Part shown: in pieces, positions 9,505 to 19,737 of the stretch
How the letters are laid out: each line of letters starts with the position of its first letter
How positions within the stretch are numbered: position 1 is the first letter of the stretch
NCBI GenBank assembly: GCA_030374735.1
Contig: JASCIV010000008.1
Coordinates: 24,727 to 88,726 of the forward strand
Length of the DNA: 64,000 nt
Source of the DNA: Gracilaria caudata
Lineage: Eukaryota; Rhodophyta; Florideophyceae; Gracilariales; Gracilariaceae
Reading direction: 5' to 3'
The notes under the pieces: model-generated
The model's input: the letters and a program-made list of their open reading frames with translations, nothing else
What the model was told of the DNA's origin: nothing
Database searches by the model: none
Translations under genes and position numbers: made by a program

Positions 9505-12500
9505 ATGGAGCCAGAAAGACATGGTCGCAGAAGGAATTCCTCATGGTCAGGCAGAGGGCGGTCTGCTTCTCGTTCGTCTTATGAAGAAGAAGAACCCGAA
9601 GATCCATTTGCGGGCGAAATCACTCCAACCTATTTGCAAGGGGGTCGCGGCCGAAGCCGTACACAACCACGAGAATCGAACACGTTTTCTAATCCCAGTC
9701 CCTTTCAAACGACGCCTCAGGATGTATTCGATTCGCCTAGCTATGACGACCCCTTTGCTGATGCGCGCGCAAGGAATCGTGCGCAATTTGTAGCTAATAA
9801 TCAATGGCAAGACGCCGCTGCTCCAATGCCAAACCCCCCAACCTCTTTCGCTTCTCATCTATTTCAGCCCAAACATACAGGAGGAGCGAACGCCTTTTCT
9901 CTTCAAGCACCAAGAGATGTGTTTCAAATGAACACTACAGAATTCGCTTCCCAGGAAGCGCCTGAATTCGCTACAACCTCTATGGGCGTTGGCTTTGCGT
10001 TTCCCAGCGCGAACGATTCTTCCAAACCTCCAAAGTACCCCTTTAAGAATCTGCACGGCCAGCCTGCATCGTCATTCGGGGGGCCACAACAGAACCAAGG
10101 TTTAGCACCACGTAAGCAGTTTGCATCATTCGGAAATGTGCAGAGCACCGACGAGGTTGAGGAATTGCCAACGTGGGAAGGGGAGAATACCAAAAGGCGG
10201 TCATGGGTGGGAACTGACACCGACGAGAAGAATAAGGCTCCTCCGTACGCAGGTGAACGTTTATCATTGTTCATCAGGTCAGTGCCTATATCCTTGTTCT
10301 CGACCCGCGCAATGACTGATCATTTTGAGAGACTGCCTGTAACTGTATCCAACGTTAGCCTGAGAGGGTCCAAGCAAAAGGACTCCAATCGAACCGCTGT
10401 TGTCACTTTCGAATCAGCGCGGGAAGCCTCTCTTGCAAACTCGAAGGGACGCATGTATAATGGAACATTACTAAATATGCAGTTCTACGAACCGTATGAG
10501 GTACGGAAGAATGCGAGGATCAAAGAGAGAGAAGAAGCAAAGCGGAAGGAAGCGGAAAACTCTAGGCTAGTTCTCTCTCAAGTTCCCCATGGAATTGAAT
10601 CAGCTAGGCAACTAAAGCGAGTGCTTGAAGGTATGAGTGATGGTGTTTTGGACGTGAAATTATCACAACGTCCTGGTGCAGAAGGAACGCAACGGATTGC
10701 TATTATTAACATGTGGGATGAGGAGGCGGCGGAAGCACTGTTGAAAAGCAAACCTCGATATAACAACAGGAAGCTTAGTCTTTCCCACTGGAAAGATATG
10801 AAAGTTGAAGATGGCCATATGGGAACGAAGAATGAAACTACAAGAAATATTGGGCGCAGGACGTCCCGACAGGAAGCAAAGCAAATGACGGAACAAGAAC
10901 GTCTTCGCGAAATGGAACAACTTCGAAGAGAGATTGCCATCATTGAAGAAAAGAAGCGACAGCAAGAAGCTCGGAAAGAGAGACAGCATTCGCAAGGGCA
11001 CAAGCGGGGCAGCAGCCCTCGAGAACCGTATGGGAAATTGCAATCTGACACGCATCAAGCAAAAGCGGATGCTAGGCTTTCTAAATACGGGGCGCAAAAG
11101 GCAAGTCTTGCATTGAAGACCTACGAACCACCCAAGAATGAGCATTGGCGAAAAGTTGGACAGAAGATGGATATACAAGATGCAAAGCAGTTTGTAGGAG
11201 TGTGCCTTGAAATGTGCCCGCGGTCAGAATTTGAATCTCGAGTTGAGCAGCGGGACATATCTATATTTGAGCTACAAAGCGGTCCTGGATCGGAGCCTGA
11301 TCCTACGAAAGCTGTCAAGAAATACCGACGTTCAGCTGCCATTAGCGAAGAGCAGAAACCGGAGGAAGTACGACCGCCCCCAATTTTGGCAAAGACAATG
11401 GATCACTTGAGGAAGGTATGTGACTCTAAACAGGCAGAGTTCTATGAGATACATAACTTTGTCAGAGACAGAACAAGATCCATTCGACAGGATTTTACTC
11501 TCCAAGGGATTCGAGATGACTGTTGCATCAAAATGCACGAGGAAAGCGTTCGTTTCCACATCATGTCAGAGCATCGACTGTTTGGAACCGGTCCAGCTCA
11601 GTTTTCTTCCAAGCAGAACCTGGAGCAGCTTGACAAGTGTTTGATATCACTTCGCGAAATGTATGATTTGCGGAGGGAACAGAATTTGAGCACATCCCCA
11701 AATGAACCAGAGATGCAAGCGTATTACATCCTAACACAGATGTCGGACCCTCAAACTTGTGTTCAGCTCTGGACGGGTTTCGCCCAAGACGTTCGTCGGA
11801 GCGTCCCGGTGAAATTCGCTCTGGAAGTGGTTAAGGCTGCAGGGGGGCAAATAAGCAACCCGGTGAAGTTCTTCTCTTGTGTTCGTCGGGCTCCATATCT
11901 GATGGCATGTCTCATGCATTCAAGATTCACCCAAATGAGAGTACAAGCTCTTCGGTTGCTAAACTCCGCATATGGTAGCACAAACAGTCGAGATGAGATC
12001 GCACTTGACACTTTGGCGAAAAGCTTGTGTTTTGAGGACGAAGAACAAACTCGCCAGTTTTGTGAACTACTGGGTTTTGAAGTGTTTCCTTCAATGCGGG
12101 AAGATGTTTCCCGGCAAATAATTGCGCCACCGTGCAGGGATTTCGACACCTCCCGGGTATCGTTGTTCAGAAAGACAAGGTCTGATAAGGTTATCGAGTC
12201 CAAAGCTTATCAGCTTTCACCGTCGGAAATAATTGATGGAACAGTAGGCTGCGGGTTTGTGAACACCTTGAGTGAGCCTGGTAATGCATTCATTGTAAGC
12301 AAAACTACCAGTCTTTCCGATGGGGCGAAGATTGGGGAAGATAGGTATGTTCCACGAAATCTGCCTCATCAACAAAATGAAGTGGGAACCAGTGCACAAG
12401 GAAACCATACATCACATGTCGCAAATATTGCAACCAATCAAGTCGACAAACAGCACCTATCGTTGAGGGATCAGCATATGGTAGTTAACGTTGAATCTCA

Positions 12501-15213
12501 GCACAAAGGGGAAGAAAGTTCTTCACTTGGTCTATTCTCTTCTCAAGCTGACCTTACTAAACACCGTCACACTGTTGCTGGAAGCGGATCACGGCAGAGC
12601 TCAGGTGAAGCACCTTCGTTCCGTGGTAGCTTAGTGAAATCCGTAATGCCGGCTGCTTTGGCCCAGCACCCCGCTAGCTCATCTGCAGCACATTTCAGTG
12701 TGAAACAAAACAGAAGAGAGCCGAATCCTACAGCCTTGACGGAAAGGTTCTCTACATCAGGGAAACCTTTTCATGCGGTCCAAACGATCACAGACACTCA
12801 TGCAGCATCTGCAGCCCAGGCTCTCAAACGGAAAGAGGACATACTGGCCGTGGACCGGTCAAAAGATTCGACTGTGAATACCGATGCCTTTGCGGATCTC
12901 GAGAACGCTCATGGGTTTGGCGAGCATTCGAGTATCGAGAAGCATGGACGAAGTGATTCTGTTCTGCACAGTGTGAGTGTGGGCAACAAGCAAATGCCCC
13001 AACTACCGCCTGATGAGGACCGTGGCGTTTTCAAGCCCAGTCTTCGCAGCAGTGAGAAAGGCGTCCCAGTGAGCAACAGAATCGAAAGTGAACCTGTGGA
13101 AGATGGTCAGAGTAAGCTTCGGGAAAGGGCCTCTAGAGTTGTAGAAGAGCGACAGCGGATCGTTGCGATAGCGAAGAAGGCACGAATGGACCGTCACACC
13201 CAAAGATGTGACAGAGTTCTCGGTGAGTTTGCAAGGCAGGAGAAGCACATTGAGGAAAGCATGAGGCAGGCCTCTGTTTTCCTTCAATCTTTGGAAATAG
13301 GAGGAATGAGTCGCTCTGATGCCTTGAACGCTTGCCATTCTGGTTTCGAATATCTTGATCGCGCTTTGGCCGTTATCAAGAGAGTGGAGGAATTCCTAAT
13401 GGAAGCCAAGGGATGGCCATGGGAAGGACAAGAGTTCCCCGGGCTTCCATATCCGAGACTTTCTAAGCTCCGAGAAAAAGGAAGTGTTGCATGGGAGAAG
13501 ATGATTGAATGCCGAAAGACAGCATTGATGAGAAGCCCTGAACCTCCTAAAGTTGATGAGCTCGCGAAAAAGTTCTTCCGTGGGAACAAGAGACATGTGA
13601 CAGATCTGGAATCACCTTTGGAGACGTCCATAGAAACTGTAACAGATAGAATCCCTATACTCTCTCTACCAACAAACGAATCGGTTCCAAATCCTGGTTT
13701 GGAAATTAGTAGTGCGTTCGAGACATTGAGAAGACTAAGAGTTTTGCAATGGCAAGCTGTTGTCGTCGGAAATAAGCAAACGTTATCTGGTTCAACTAGC
13801 ATTACCACGGCCTGGCTTCGCAGTCGGCTTGCGAAGAATGTTGGAGAGAATGGAATCGTTATGAATGCGAGGAATACAGGTACTGTTAAATACCCGTGCC
13901 TTTCCGTTCTGCAACTGGATAGAGAGGATAACTTGCCGGTCACCGCTTCCACAGTTATTTGGTCAGTGGAGGGGTCTAAGGGTGAATCGGGACTTCACGA
14001 AGACCAAAGAATCATTGAGCAGCGTCTTCGTCATTTACGATCAGAATCCCCGGCTGCTCTTGCCGTGCCACCGTTCCTGATATTGGTTTGTTTCAATGCC
14101 ATGGGTCTGATGGCACCAGGTCTGAAACAAGAATTAGAAAAATGGTGTGAGTCGGAATGGGCTCGGTCTCTTATGACCCAGGACCTTATTTGCGGTGTGC
14201 GATGTGTTGTCTTATCTCGGGAAACTGTTTTGCAAAGAGAAACTGATGCGGAGTTGACGGGAGCCATTCAAGAAAGCGTTGTCTCCCATCAGAACCGTTC
14301 TACGGCTTACGATGTAGATCTCAACCTTCAGCTGGTGTGCGACAGTCTTGTCGAGGTCGGTAATGGTGCTTGGATGGAGGTTTTGGATAAACAGCTTTCC
14401 CATACTCAACTTTCCAACTGCAAAGAACTCTTGGATGTGGTAAGGAACGTCAACAATAATTGGCACAGACTGGCGAAGAATGTGTCGAACAATGCGAAAA
14501 TGTGGCCCACAGAGTTTGTGCATCATAGAGTTCATTTTGTCCGAGTTGGAGCCGAACTTATTCGGAGAATGCAACTTCCCATTCCATCTGAGAGCGATGG
14601 ATACAGTTATGGGAGATATCTTCGTCTCCTCTGCGTCTCCGCAGGTATCGCGTTTCCCAAAATCGAGGACGATGGATTTCAAGGACTCGTGGAGTTTTGC
14701 CGCGCTTTGGGCATCATCATGCCTAGACTTGTATCTTCGCTGCTTCGGGACTTGAAGAATGTTAAAGTCCCGCTACCACGAGTAATTCACGATGAGTGGC
14801 AAGCGTCAAGAGTTCGCCGTCTTAATATTTTGTTCAGCTCAGTATTTGCGGGTGCTGTTAAAAGTAAGAGCAGAGACTCAGGGAATAGAATCAGAAACGG
14901 TTCAAGCCTTGGAAAGAGGCAGCGTGATGTTGATGGTGGTAGAGAAGAAATTGTCGGCCGGAGTGGCCGGAGTTCTCCGCTGGAACGCAGAAGGCTTTCG
15001 CTGAACGAAGAGTACAGTTGTATTGCCGAAACTCCGAAAAGGCGTTTCAGTCTTCCATGGAAAGCATTCAGAAGTCGAAGATGGTCGGAGAGGTATGAAT
15101 TCATGGTAGCCGAGGCCAAAGCATTCGGAGAGGAGATTGATGCGACAATCGAGCTTATAAGGAAGCGTCGCAAGGTGATCGAACTGGAGCCACATCTGAC
15201 TGCTTCAGGCTGA
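9505..15213 (+). CDS. SAC3: SAC3/GANP-family mRNA export scaffold (TREX-2)
   Basis: Scaffold of the TREX-2 complex, which links transcription to mRNA export at the nuclear pore. The start is ATG 9505 (MEPERHGRRRNSS); codons before it lack an ATG. The order is: a disordered, Phe/Pro/Ser-rich N-terminus with FG-like spacing; an RRM-like fold at about residues 250-335 (LSLFIRSVPI...TAVVTFESA); a charged helix; the SAC3 domain at about 555-870, opening GVCLEMCPRSEFESR and including KKYRRSAA, MDHLRKVC and HNFVRDRTRSIRQDF; a long polar stretch; a basic helix near 1195-1270 (RASRVVEERQRIVAIAKKAR) at the place where Sac3 binds Cdc31 and Sus1; then a region resembling the C-terminal part of animal GANP/MCM3AP (about 1400-1650). 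At 1902 aa and intronless it matches the long GANP-like form rather than the shorter yeast protein. Confidence 0.9.
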   Translation: MEPERHGRRRNSSWSGRGRSASRSSYEEEEPEDPFAGEITPTYLQGGRGRSRTQPRESNTFSNPSPFQTTPQDVFDSPSYDDPFADARARNRAQFVANNQWQDAAAPMPNPPTSFASHLFQPKHTGGANAFSLQAPRDVFQMNTTEFASQEAPEFATTSMGVGFAFPSANDSSKPPKYPFKNLHGQPASSFGGPQQNQGLAPRKQFASFGNVQSTDEVEELPTWEGENTKRRSWVGTDTDEKNKAPPYAGERLSLFIRSVPISLFSTRAMTDHFERLPVTVSNVSLRGSKQKDSNRTAVVTFESAREASLANSKGRMYNGTLLNMQFYEPYEVRKNARIKEREEAKRKEAENSRLVLSQVPHGIESARQLKRVLEGMSDGVLDVKLSQRPGAEGTQRIAIINMWDEEAAEALLKSKPRYNNRKLSLSHWKDMKVEDGHMGTKNETTRNIGRRTSRQEAKQMTEQERLREMEQLRREIAIIEEKKRQQEARKERQHSQGHKRGSSPREPYGKLQSDTHQAKADARLSKYGAQKASLALKTYEPPKNEHWRKVGQKMDIQDAKQFVGVCLEMCPRSEFESRVEQRDISIFELQSGPGSEPDPTKAVKKYRRSAAISEEQKPEEVRPPPILAKTMDHLRKVCDSKQAEFYEIHNFVRDRTRSIRQDFTLQGIRDDCCIKMHEESVRFHIMSEHRLFGTGPAQFSSKQNLEQLDKCLISLREMYDLRREQNLSTSPNEPEMQAYYILTQMSDPQTCVQLWTGFAQDVRRSVPVKFALEVVKAAGGQISNPVKFFSCVRRAPYLMACLMHSRFTQMRVQALRLLNSAYGSTNSRDEIALDTLAKSLCFEDEEQTRQFCELLGFEVFPSMREDVSRQIIAPPCRDFDTSRVSLFRKTRSDKVIESKAYQLSPSEIIDGTVGCGFVNTLSEPGNAFIVSKTTSLSDGAKIGEDRYVPRNLPHQQNEVGTSAQGNHTSHVANIATNQVDKQHLSLRDQHMVVNVESQHKGEESSSLGLFSSQADLTKHRHTVAGSGSRQSSGEAPSFRGSLVKSVMPAALAQHPASSSAAHFSVKQNRREPNPTALTERFSTSGKPFHAVQTITDTHAASAAQALKRKEDILAVDRSKDSTVNTDAFADLENAHGFGEHSSIEKHGRSDSVLHSVSVGNKQMPQLPPDEDRGVFKPSLRSSEKGVPVSNRIESEPVEDGQSKLRERASRVVEERQRIVAIAKKARMDRHTQRCDRVLGEFARQEKHIEESMRQASVFLQSLEIGGMSRSDALNACHSGFEYLDRALAVIKRVEEFLMEAKGWPWEGQEFPGLPYPRLSKLREKGSVAWEKMIECRKTALMRSPEPPKVDELAKKFFRGNKRHVTDLESPLETSIETVTDRIPILSLPTNESVPNPGLEISSAFETLRRLRVLQWQAVVVGNKQTLSGSTSITTAWLRSRLAKNVGENGIVMNARNTGTVKYPCLSVLQLDREDNLPVTASTVIWSVEGSKGESGLHEDQRIIEQRLRHLRSESPAALAVPPFLILVCFNAMGLMAPGLKQELEKWCESEWARSLMTQDLICGVRCVVLSRETVLQRETDAELTGAIQESVVSHQNRSTAYDVDLNLQLVCDSLVEVGNGAWMEVLDKQLSHTQLSNCKELLDVVRNVNNNWHRLAKNVSNNAKMWPTEFVHHRVHFVRVGAELIRRMQLPIPSESDGYSYGRYLRLLCVSAGIAFPKIEDDGFQGLVEFCRALGIIMPRLVSSLLRDLKNVKVPLPRVIHDEWQASRVRRLNILFSSVFAGAVKSKSRDSGNRIRNGSSLGKRQRDVDGGREEIVGRSGRSSPLERRRLSLNEEYSCIAETPKRRFSLPWKAFRSRRWSERYEFMVAEAKAFGEEIDATIELIRKRRKVIELEPHLTASG

Positions 15214-15476
15214 TACGAAATGCCACACGTAGTGAGCTAGTGATAGGTAGAGCGAAGTAACATTGGTATGTACCAGCCTAATAGCTAACACATGACTACA
15301 AGCGTAAACTCGACCGTACTTGGATGTCCCACAAAATCAGTATTCCACCACATCCAACGTCATCTGCAATTGCCATGTAGACCCGATTGAGACCTCAGCC
15401 TCTCATTTTGAAAGCAGATTACCTGGAAACCCGTAATCCGTGGAACTTTCATCCTGCGGCCGCCCCCCTTCACGTC

Positions 15477-16370
15477 ATGATGAGCACGGCGTCTCTTCGA
15501 GATGCACCAGAAAACAATGGGGGAAACAACTTGCATGGCTTGGTTCGAAATCTGAGGCAGCGATTTCCTAATCCCGGTCGAAAACAAGGATCATGGAGGG
15601 CTTCAGTTGCGATGGTTTTCCGCCCATCTACGTCAGAATCAGTACATGTACCGCTGGACCTCTTGTTTATTCAACGAGCCCCCAGAGAGGGCGACCCGTG
15701 GTCCGCACATATTGCATTCCCCGGGGGAAGACGTGATCCAGAGGATAACGATGACCTCTCTACCGCTCTCCGTGAAACAAAAGAAGAGGTTGGACTGGAC
15801 TTAACCTCATCGGCTTACGAGCTTATATCTCAAATCCAAGATCGACCGATCGTTCGGAATCAGCAGAAACAAGGGGTGTTATCTGCATTTGTGTTTCTTC
15901 AGAATGAAAGTTATACCCCAAGATTGGTATTGGACCAAACGGAAATAGCATCAGCTTTCTGGGTTCCATTGTCTCATCTGCATCGATGGTCCCCAAACAG
16001 TACCAATCGCTTTATTCCTATTCCGGAAATCAAGACGATCTCCCTCACAAGACTGGCAGCCTCAGTCTTGCAGGGGCTTGGATTTAAGTTCTACAGCGTG
16101 CCAGCATTGGATGTGCTACCTCATGCTGTAGACTTTGTACAAGCTCCAAACATGAGTGCTCCATATGTTGTGTTATGGGGGATGTCTTTGGACTGCTTAG
16201 GCGATGTTTTGGATTCATTCGGAATACCAAGAGTCGATCGCCCATACGTCGATCCACCGTTTCGTTTGGCGGCCACTGTGGCATCGGGGTTGTGGGATTT
16301 CATCTTTCGTATCAAAGACGTCTCACGCAGACTTCGAAACGAAACTGCGGTAATGCACGTTCAGTACTGA
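15477..16370 (+). CDS. Nudix hydrolase, CoA diphosphatase-like (NUDT7/8 type)
   Basis: Predicted to hydrolyse coenzyme A or related nucleotide diphosphates. The Nudix box is seen as AFPGGRRDPEDNDD followed by TALRETKEEVGLDL, with the REtxEEvG core intact and the spacing typical of the CoA-pyrophosphatase subgroup (DPxDxD...TALRE) rather than the classical box. The preceding LLFIQRAPREGDPWSAHIAF strand is also characteristic. The open frame extends upstream only with a TTG, so the start is ATG 15477 or the adjacent ATG 15480 (297 aa). The C-terminal 100 residues have no obvious domain and end in a hydrophobic then basic helix. It lies between SAC3 and SPO11 on the same strand, with only 51 bp to the SPO11 start codon. 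Confidence 0.85.
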   Translation: MMSTASLRDAPENNGGNNLHGLVRNLRQRFPNPGRKQGSWRASVAMVFRPSTSESVHVPLDLLFIQRAPREGDPWSAHIAFPGGRRDPEDNDDLSTALRETKEEVGLDLTSSAYELISQIQDRPIVRNQQKQGVLSAFVFLQNESYTPRLVLDQTEIASAFWVPLSHLHRWSPNSTNRFIPIPEIKTISLTRLAASVLQGLGFKFYSVPALDVLPHAVDFVQAPNMSAPYVVLWGMSLDCLGDVLDSFGIPRVDRPYVDPPFRLAATVASGLWDFIFRIKDVSRRLRNETAVMHVQY

Positions 16371-16421
16371 CACATTCAATGACGGTTTACAATCTCAAAG
16401 GGTATCAGTGAAACACGGAGA

Positions 16422-17739
16422 ATGGAAGTCACTCATCTGACGCCAAATGAAGTCTTAAAAGAACTGGAGCTCCTTACTATGAACATGCTCAAATATATAT
16501 TGTTACGAGAGAATGACGAGCAAGATAATGAATGCTTTACTTTCCAACGCGTCCCCCATGATCTAAAGGTTGCGTTGCGCGTTTCATATATAGCCTTTCT
16601 CGCTCATTCCAGTATTCGCTGTGGGAAACTAGTTACAAAAAGAGATATATTCTACACGTGCCGCTCCCTGTTTCCTACTCCGGAATCAGTTGATCGAGGT
16701 TTATCATACATCTGCTCTTCTCTGAGTGTGCACAGGAACGAGCTAAATATTGTCGCCACGCCAAAGGGTCTAGTGGTTGGAAGAGTTACATACGTCGATG
16801 AATTTGAGAACGCGGTTGACGTTGGCATGTTCGGTCATACTGGATGCTTGGTTCCGTCGAGACCCGAGCGACTAAAGAAGGTTGTCGCTGATGTCCAAGC
16901 TGTCATTGTGTAAGTATATTCTTTACTGTGGTGAACAACCCTCTACCCTCAAAACTACTGGACTATGTTTTCGCAAAGCAGTTCTCTCTCAAGAATTCGA
17001 GCTGGATTCAATTTCCCTCCTCGCAAGAGCGACACCACTTTGACTTCAGGCCTACATTTAGAACGAGATTGCTGACAAATGCGGTAACTTCAAGAAACAG
17101 CGTGGAGAAGGAGGCAGCGTTCCATTCTTTGATCGATGAATCCATTGGTCAAGGAGCCCTTTCTCCGTTTCTGCTCGTCACCGGTAAAGGTATGTCATGA
17201 TAGAAGAGCTCTAATCCAACTAGACAAGCTTCAAACCCACAATCATAAGTACGACGCCGGTCTAACAGGTTAATACGCTTGGCGTAGGCTATCCAGATAT
17301 TGGAACTCGACTGTTTCTACGAACTGTGGCTGAGGCACATGAAGGCTTTCACAAGCAAATGCCAATATATATTCTAACGGACGCAGACCCTCACGGACTC
17401 AGCATTGCAAACTGCTATATAGACAGTCTCCGAGGGTGTATGGTTTATTGGCTGGGAGTCAGGCACTCGGATCAAAGCACGATGTTTGAGCTGCAAGACT
17501 CACAAATTATGCGGTTAAACAAAACTGAAAACGCTTTGCTCGATGGAATGCTTGCGCGATGGGGACGGGATGTAGACGCAGTACGAGGCCCTGAACAATC
17601 TCTCCTACAGGACGCCAAAATCATGAAAGCCTCTCAGACAAAGTTTGAGATGGAAGCCCTGGCTGCCAACAGGGGTACGTTGTGGAATAGATCTGGCCTT
17701 CTTGAATACGTCATGTGCAAGGTTCTTTCCCTAGAGTGA
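16422..17739 (+). CDS. SPO11: SPO11 / Topo VI-A-like meiotic transesterase (three exons)
   Basis: Makes the double-strand breaks that start meiotic recombination, working as a type IIB topoisomerase A-subunit relative. Exons by homology and frame: 16422-16909, 17101-17189 and 17288-17739; introns of 191 and 98 nt have donors GTAAGT and GTATGT and end in AG. The joins restore AVIVVEKEAAF and VTGKGYPDIGTR, both diagnostic of the family. The catalytic tyrosine is in VTKRDIFYTC (about residue 78, in the WHD/CAP domain), followed by IVATPKGLVVG. The Toprim domain carries the E of VVEKE and the metal-binding YILTDADPHG (about 221-229). The spliced protein is about 342 aa, slightly shorter than most SPO11 proteins. 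A single copy is seen here; whether it serves meiosis or somatic Topo VI cannot be told from the sequence alone, but the compact size fits SPO11-1/2. Confidence 0.92.
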
Positions 17740-17950
17740 TCAAGCAGGCAAACTGCAACAAAGTTGCAACGCAGTTTGGGAACGCTCATTAGCTTGGGAG
17801 CGTTCGTTTCCAAACAAACCCAACGACAAATCTAGACCATACTATTCTGACCGACAAAGAGGAAAACACATCAGACACCGAGATGTTGTTGTTCTAACGT
17901 AAGTCTTTACCGCCGTACACACAAAAAAAGCCTTAGGCTTACTGGACATA

Positions 17951-18991
17951 TCAACAGTAACTTCCACATGTTCTGAGAGACGTTGCGTCAGCTTCTACTG
18001 GCTGCCGAAGGCAAACAAGGTCCTCTTCGCTTCCCGAGGCAAACCACATGCCCTTTGCGATGAACCTGGCCTTCTTCTTCTTCGCTTTGATGAAATTATT
18101 GTGCAAAACAATAAAGTCACCGTTATCGCACATGAGTCTGAGTTGTTCTCTTGAGTATTGAAACACGTTGATGCCAGAATAAAGTTGAGCACCAGATGGA
18201 AACTTTGAAGCAGGCAGAAGGCGAATTTCGGCCCCTCGGCTTTGACATCGATACGGAACTTCTCCGTACGGTTCCATGATTTTGCGCCCTCCATGCTCAG
18301 GATCACAAAAGATTTTGTTGACAACATCTTGGTCATGATGACCTATGTGTATGTTTTGCATTAGTGCGCGGAAAAGGGCCAAGGTACGCTCATTGGATCG
18401 CACCAAGTAGAAGCCAGAGTTGAGAGTGCGATAGTTGGCCTCTGGTTGGATGAGGACATCGGCATTTCTATAGTGAGGCCAACGCGAAAGAACTTGTTGT
18501 ACGTAGTGAGCAGGATCAGAGCACCAAAAAATATCTGCATCCGATAACAAGACATCAAGACCGGAGAGAAGCGCAGAGAGGACCGCCTTGAGTTTGTTTT
18601 TGGTAATCTGGTTGAACGAGCGCGGGCCGTCGCGACTGAACTGTCCCGGAGTGGCGTCATCGCCGATCTCGTGCGAGAGGCGAACCGAAGACCAGCCCAG
18701 ATGGTGAGACAGATTGTGTGTGCGCACGTCAAGCGAGAATACAACCGGTGCATAGCTGAGATTCAGATTGTCGAGGTTACACTTGAAGTTCTGCAGAAAG
18801 TGGCGGTACATCCAGTTAGAGGTAGTGACCACCACCAGCGACGATTTAGCCAGCTTCGGACGAGTCCATCGCTTCGCTAGCAGGCGAACAACAAGCACGA
18901 GGACAAACGAAATGAGCAGCAGCGGTAACGTGGGGGAGGGCGACGTGCGGCACGGCTGGCTCTTGCGCTTCGAACGCGCTCGAGGCGTCAT
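17951..18991 (-). CDS. Type II membrane glycosyltransferase (nucleotide-diphospho-sugar transferase family)
   Basis: Resembles the PF03407-type glycosyltransferases, which include plant arabinosyl- and xylosyltransferases of the Golgi. The only ATG with sensible context is 18991; the longer frame begins at GTG. A basic N-terminus and one hydrophobic segment (about residues 22-38, LPLLLISFVLVLVVRLL) form a signal anchor. The catalytic core shows VVTTSNWMYRHFLQNF, the DxD-type metal site in LLSDADIFWCSDP, LNSGFYLVRSNERT, and the late HNNFIKAKKKKARF. Length 346 aa is normal for the family. The acceptor substrate cannot be inferred. The gene is divergent from BUB3 and convergent with SPO11. Confidence 0.82.
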   Translation of the reverse strand: MTPRARSKRKSQPCRTSPSPTLPLLLISFVLVLVVRLLAKRWTRPKLAKSSLVVVTTSNWMYRHFLQNFKCNLDNLNLSYAPVVFSLDVRTHNLSHHLGWSSVRLSHEIGDDATPGQFSRDGPRSFNQITKNKLKAVLSALLSGLDVLLSDADIFWCSDPAHYVQQVLSRWPHYRNADVLIQPEANYRTLNSGFYLVRSNERTLALFRALMQNIHIGHHDQDVVNKIFCDPEHGGRKIMEPYGEVPYRCQSRGAEIRLLPASKFPSGAQLYSGINVFQYSREQLRLMCDNGDFIVLHNNFIKAKKKKARFIAKGMWFASGSEEDLVCLRQPVEADATSLRTCGSYC

Positions 18992-19737
18992 GTGGGAGCA
19001 CAGCCAGCACGACAAAGACCTAGCATGACGAACAAGCAGCGCGCTGCGCACAACCAGCGCACGCTACGCCAAGATAGCCGCCAAGGAGCGGACAAAACTG
19101 GCACGTCGCCGCCGGGCCGCGGCGGACGCGCCATTGGCAACGCAGAAAGACGGCGGGGCGGCGGCACGTGGCGAGCCGCAGCGTGCGGCGCGGTGCGCCA
19201 GATCGCAGGGAGCACGGAGGGGGCACTTTATCGTCACTGATAAATAAAGCGGCTCCTTGGCGACATGCAGCGGTGCGTCACCGAACATACACTAACGCAG
19301 CGCGGCTACCGACAACACTGGCGGCTACCTTCGTATCAACGAAGGGTACCGTGCGAGCCGCCACAGCACGAGCTGACGACGCAGCGCGCGGTGCCAGCCG
19401 CGACCGGCGCGTGCATCTCGCGCGACAGAGTCGTGCTGTTTGGCGTCGCGCATGTGTATCTATTGGAACTCTCCTGCATGCGTTCTGTCGCCAGCCATCG
19501 GCCCCCCGCGCGCCTCATTTGCTTTTCATACGACGCACAGCGTCTTCGTCGCGCCGGCTTCCAAGATATGCCACACCGTTCTGCTTCGCGTTCCGTAAGT
19601 GCTGCCCGTGCACGCTCTCCAGCGTTCTTCCCTTTCCAGCAGCGTCCCCTCTCCTCTTCCTCTCTCTGTCACCACGCCGCCCAATTGCATTCGTGCACCT
19701 CAAAGAACCTGCGTCACCGCCCTTGCCGCTCCCATCC
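18992..19737. other. GC-rich divergent promoter region, glycosyltransferase/BUB3
   Basis: Open frames run through this GC-rich stretch but match nothing. It contains an imperfect inverted repeat TACCTTCGTA / ACGAAGGGTA at 19326-19350, another instance of the intergenic palindrome family, and a pyrimidine-rich run before the BUB3 start. Confidence 0.5.

Noticed and set aside
19168..19737. N-terminal extension of BUB3
   Set aside because: The extension starts at a non-conserved codon in GC-rich DNA and would nearly double the protein's length. The ATG at 19738 gives exactly the family length.
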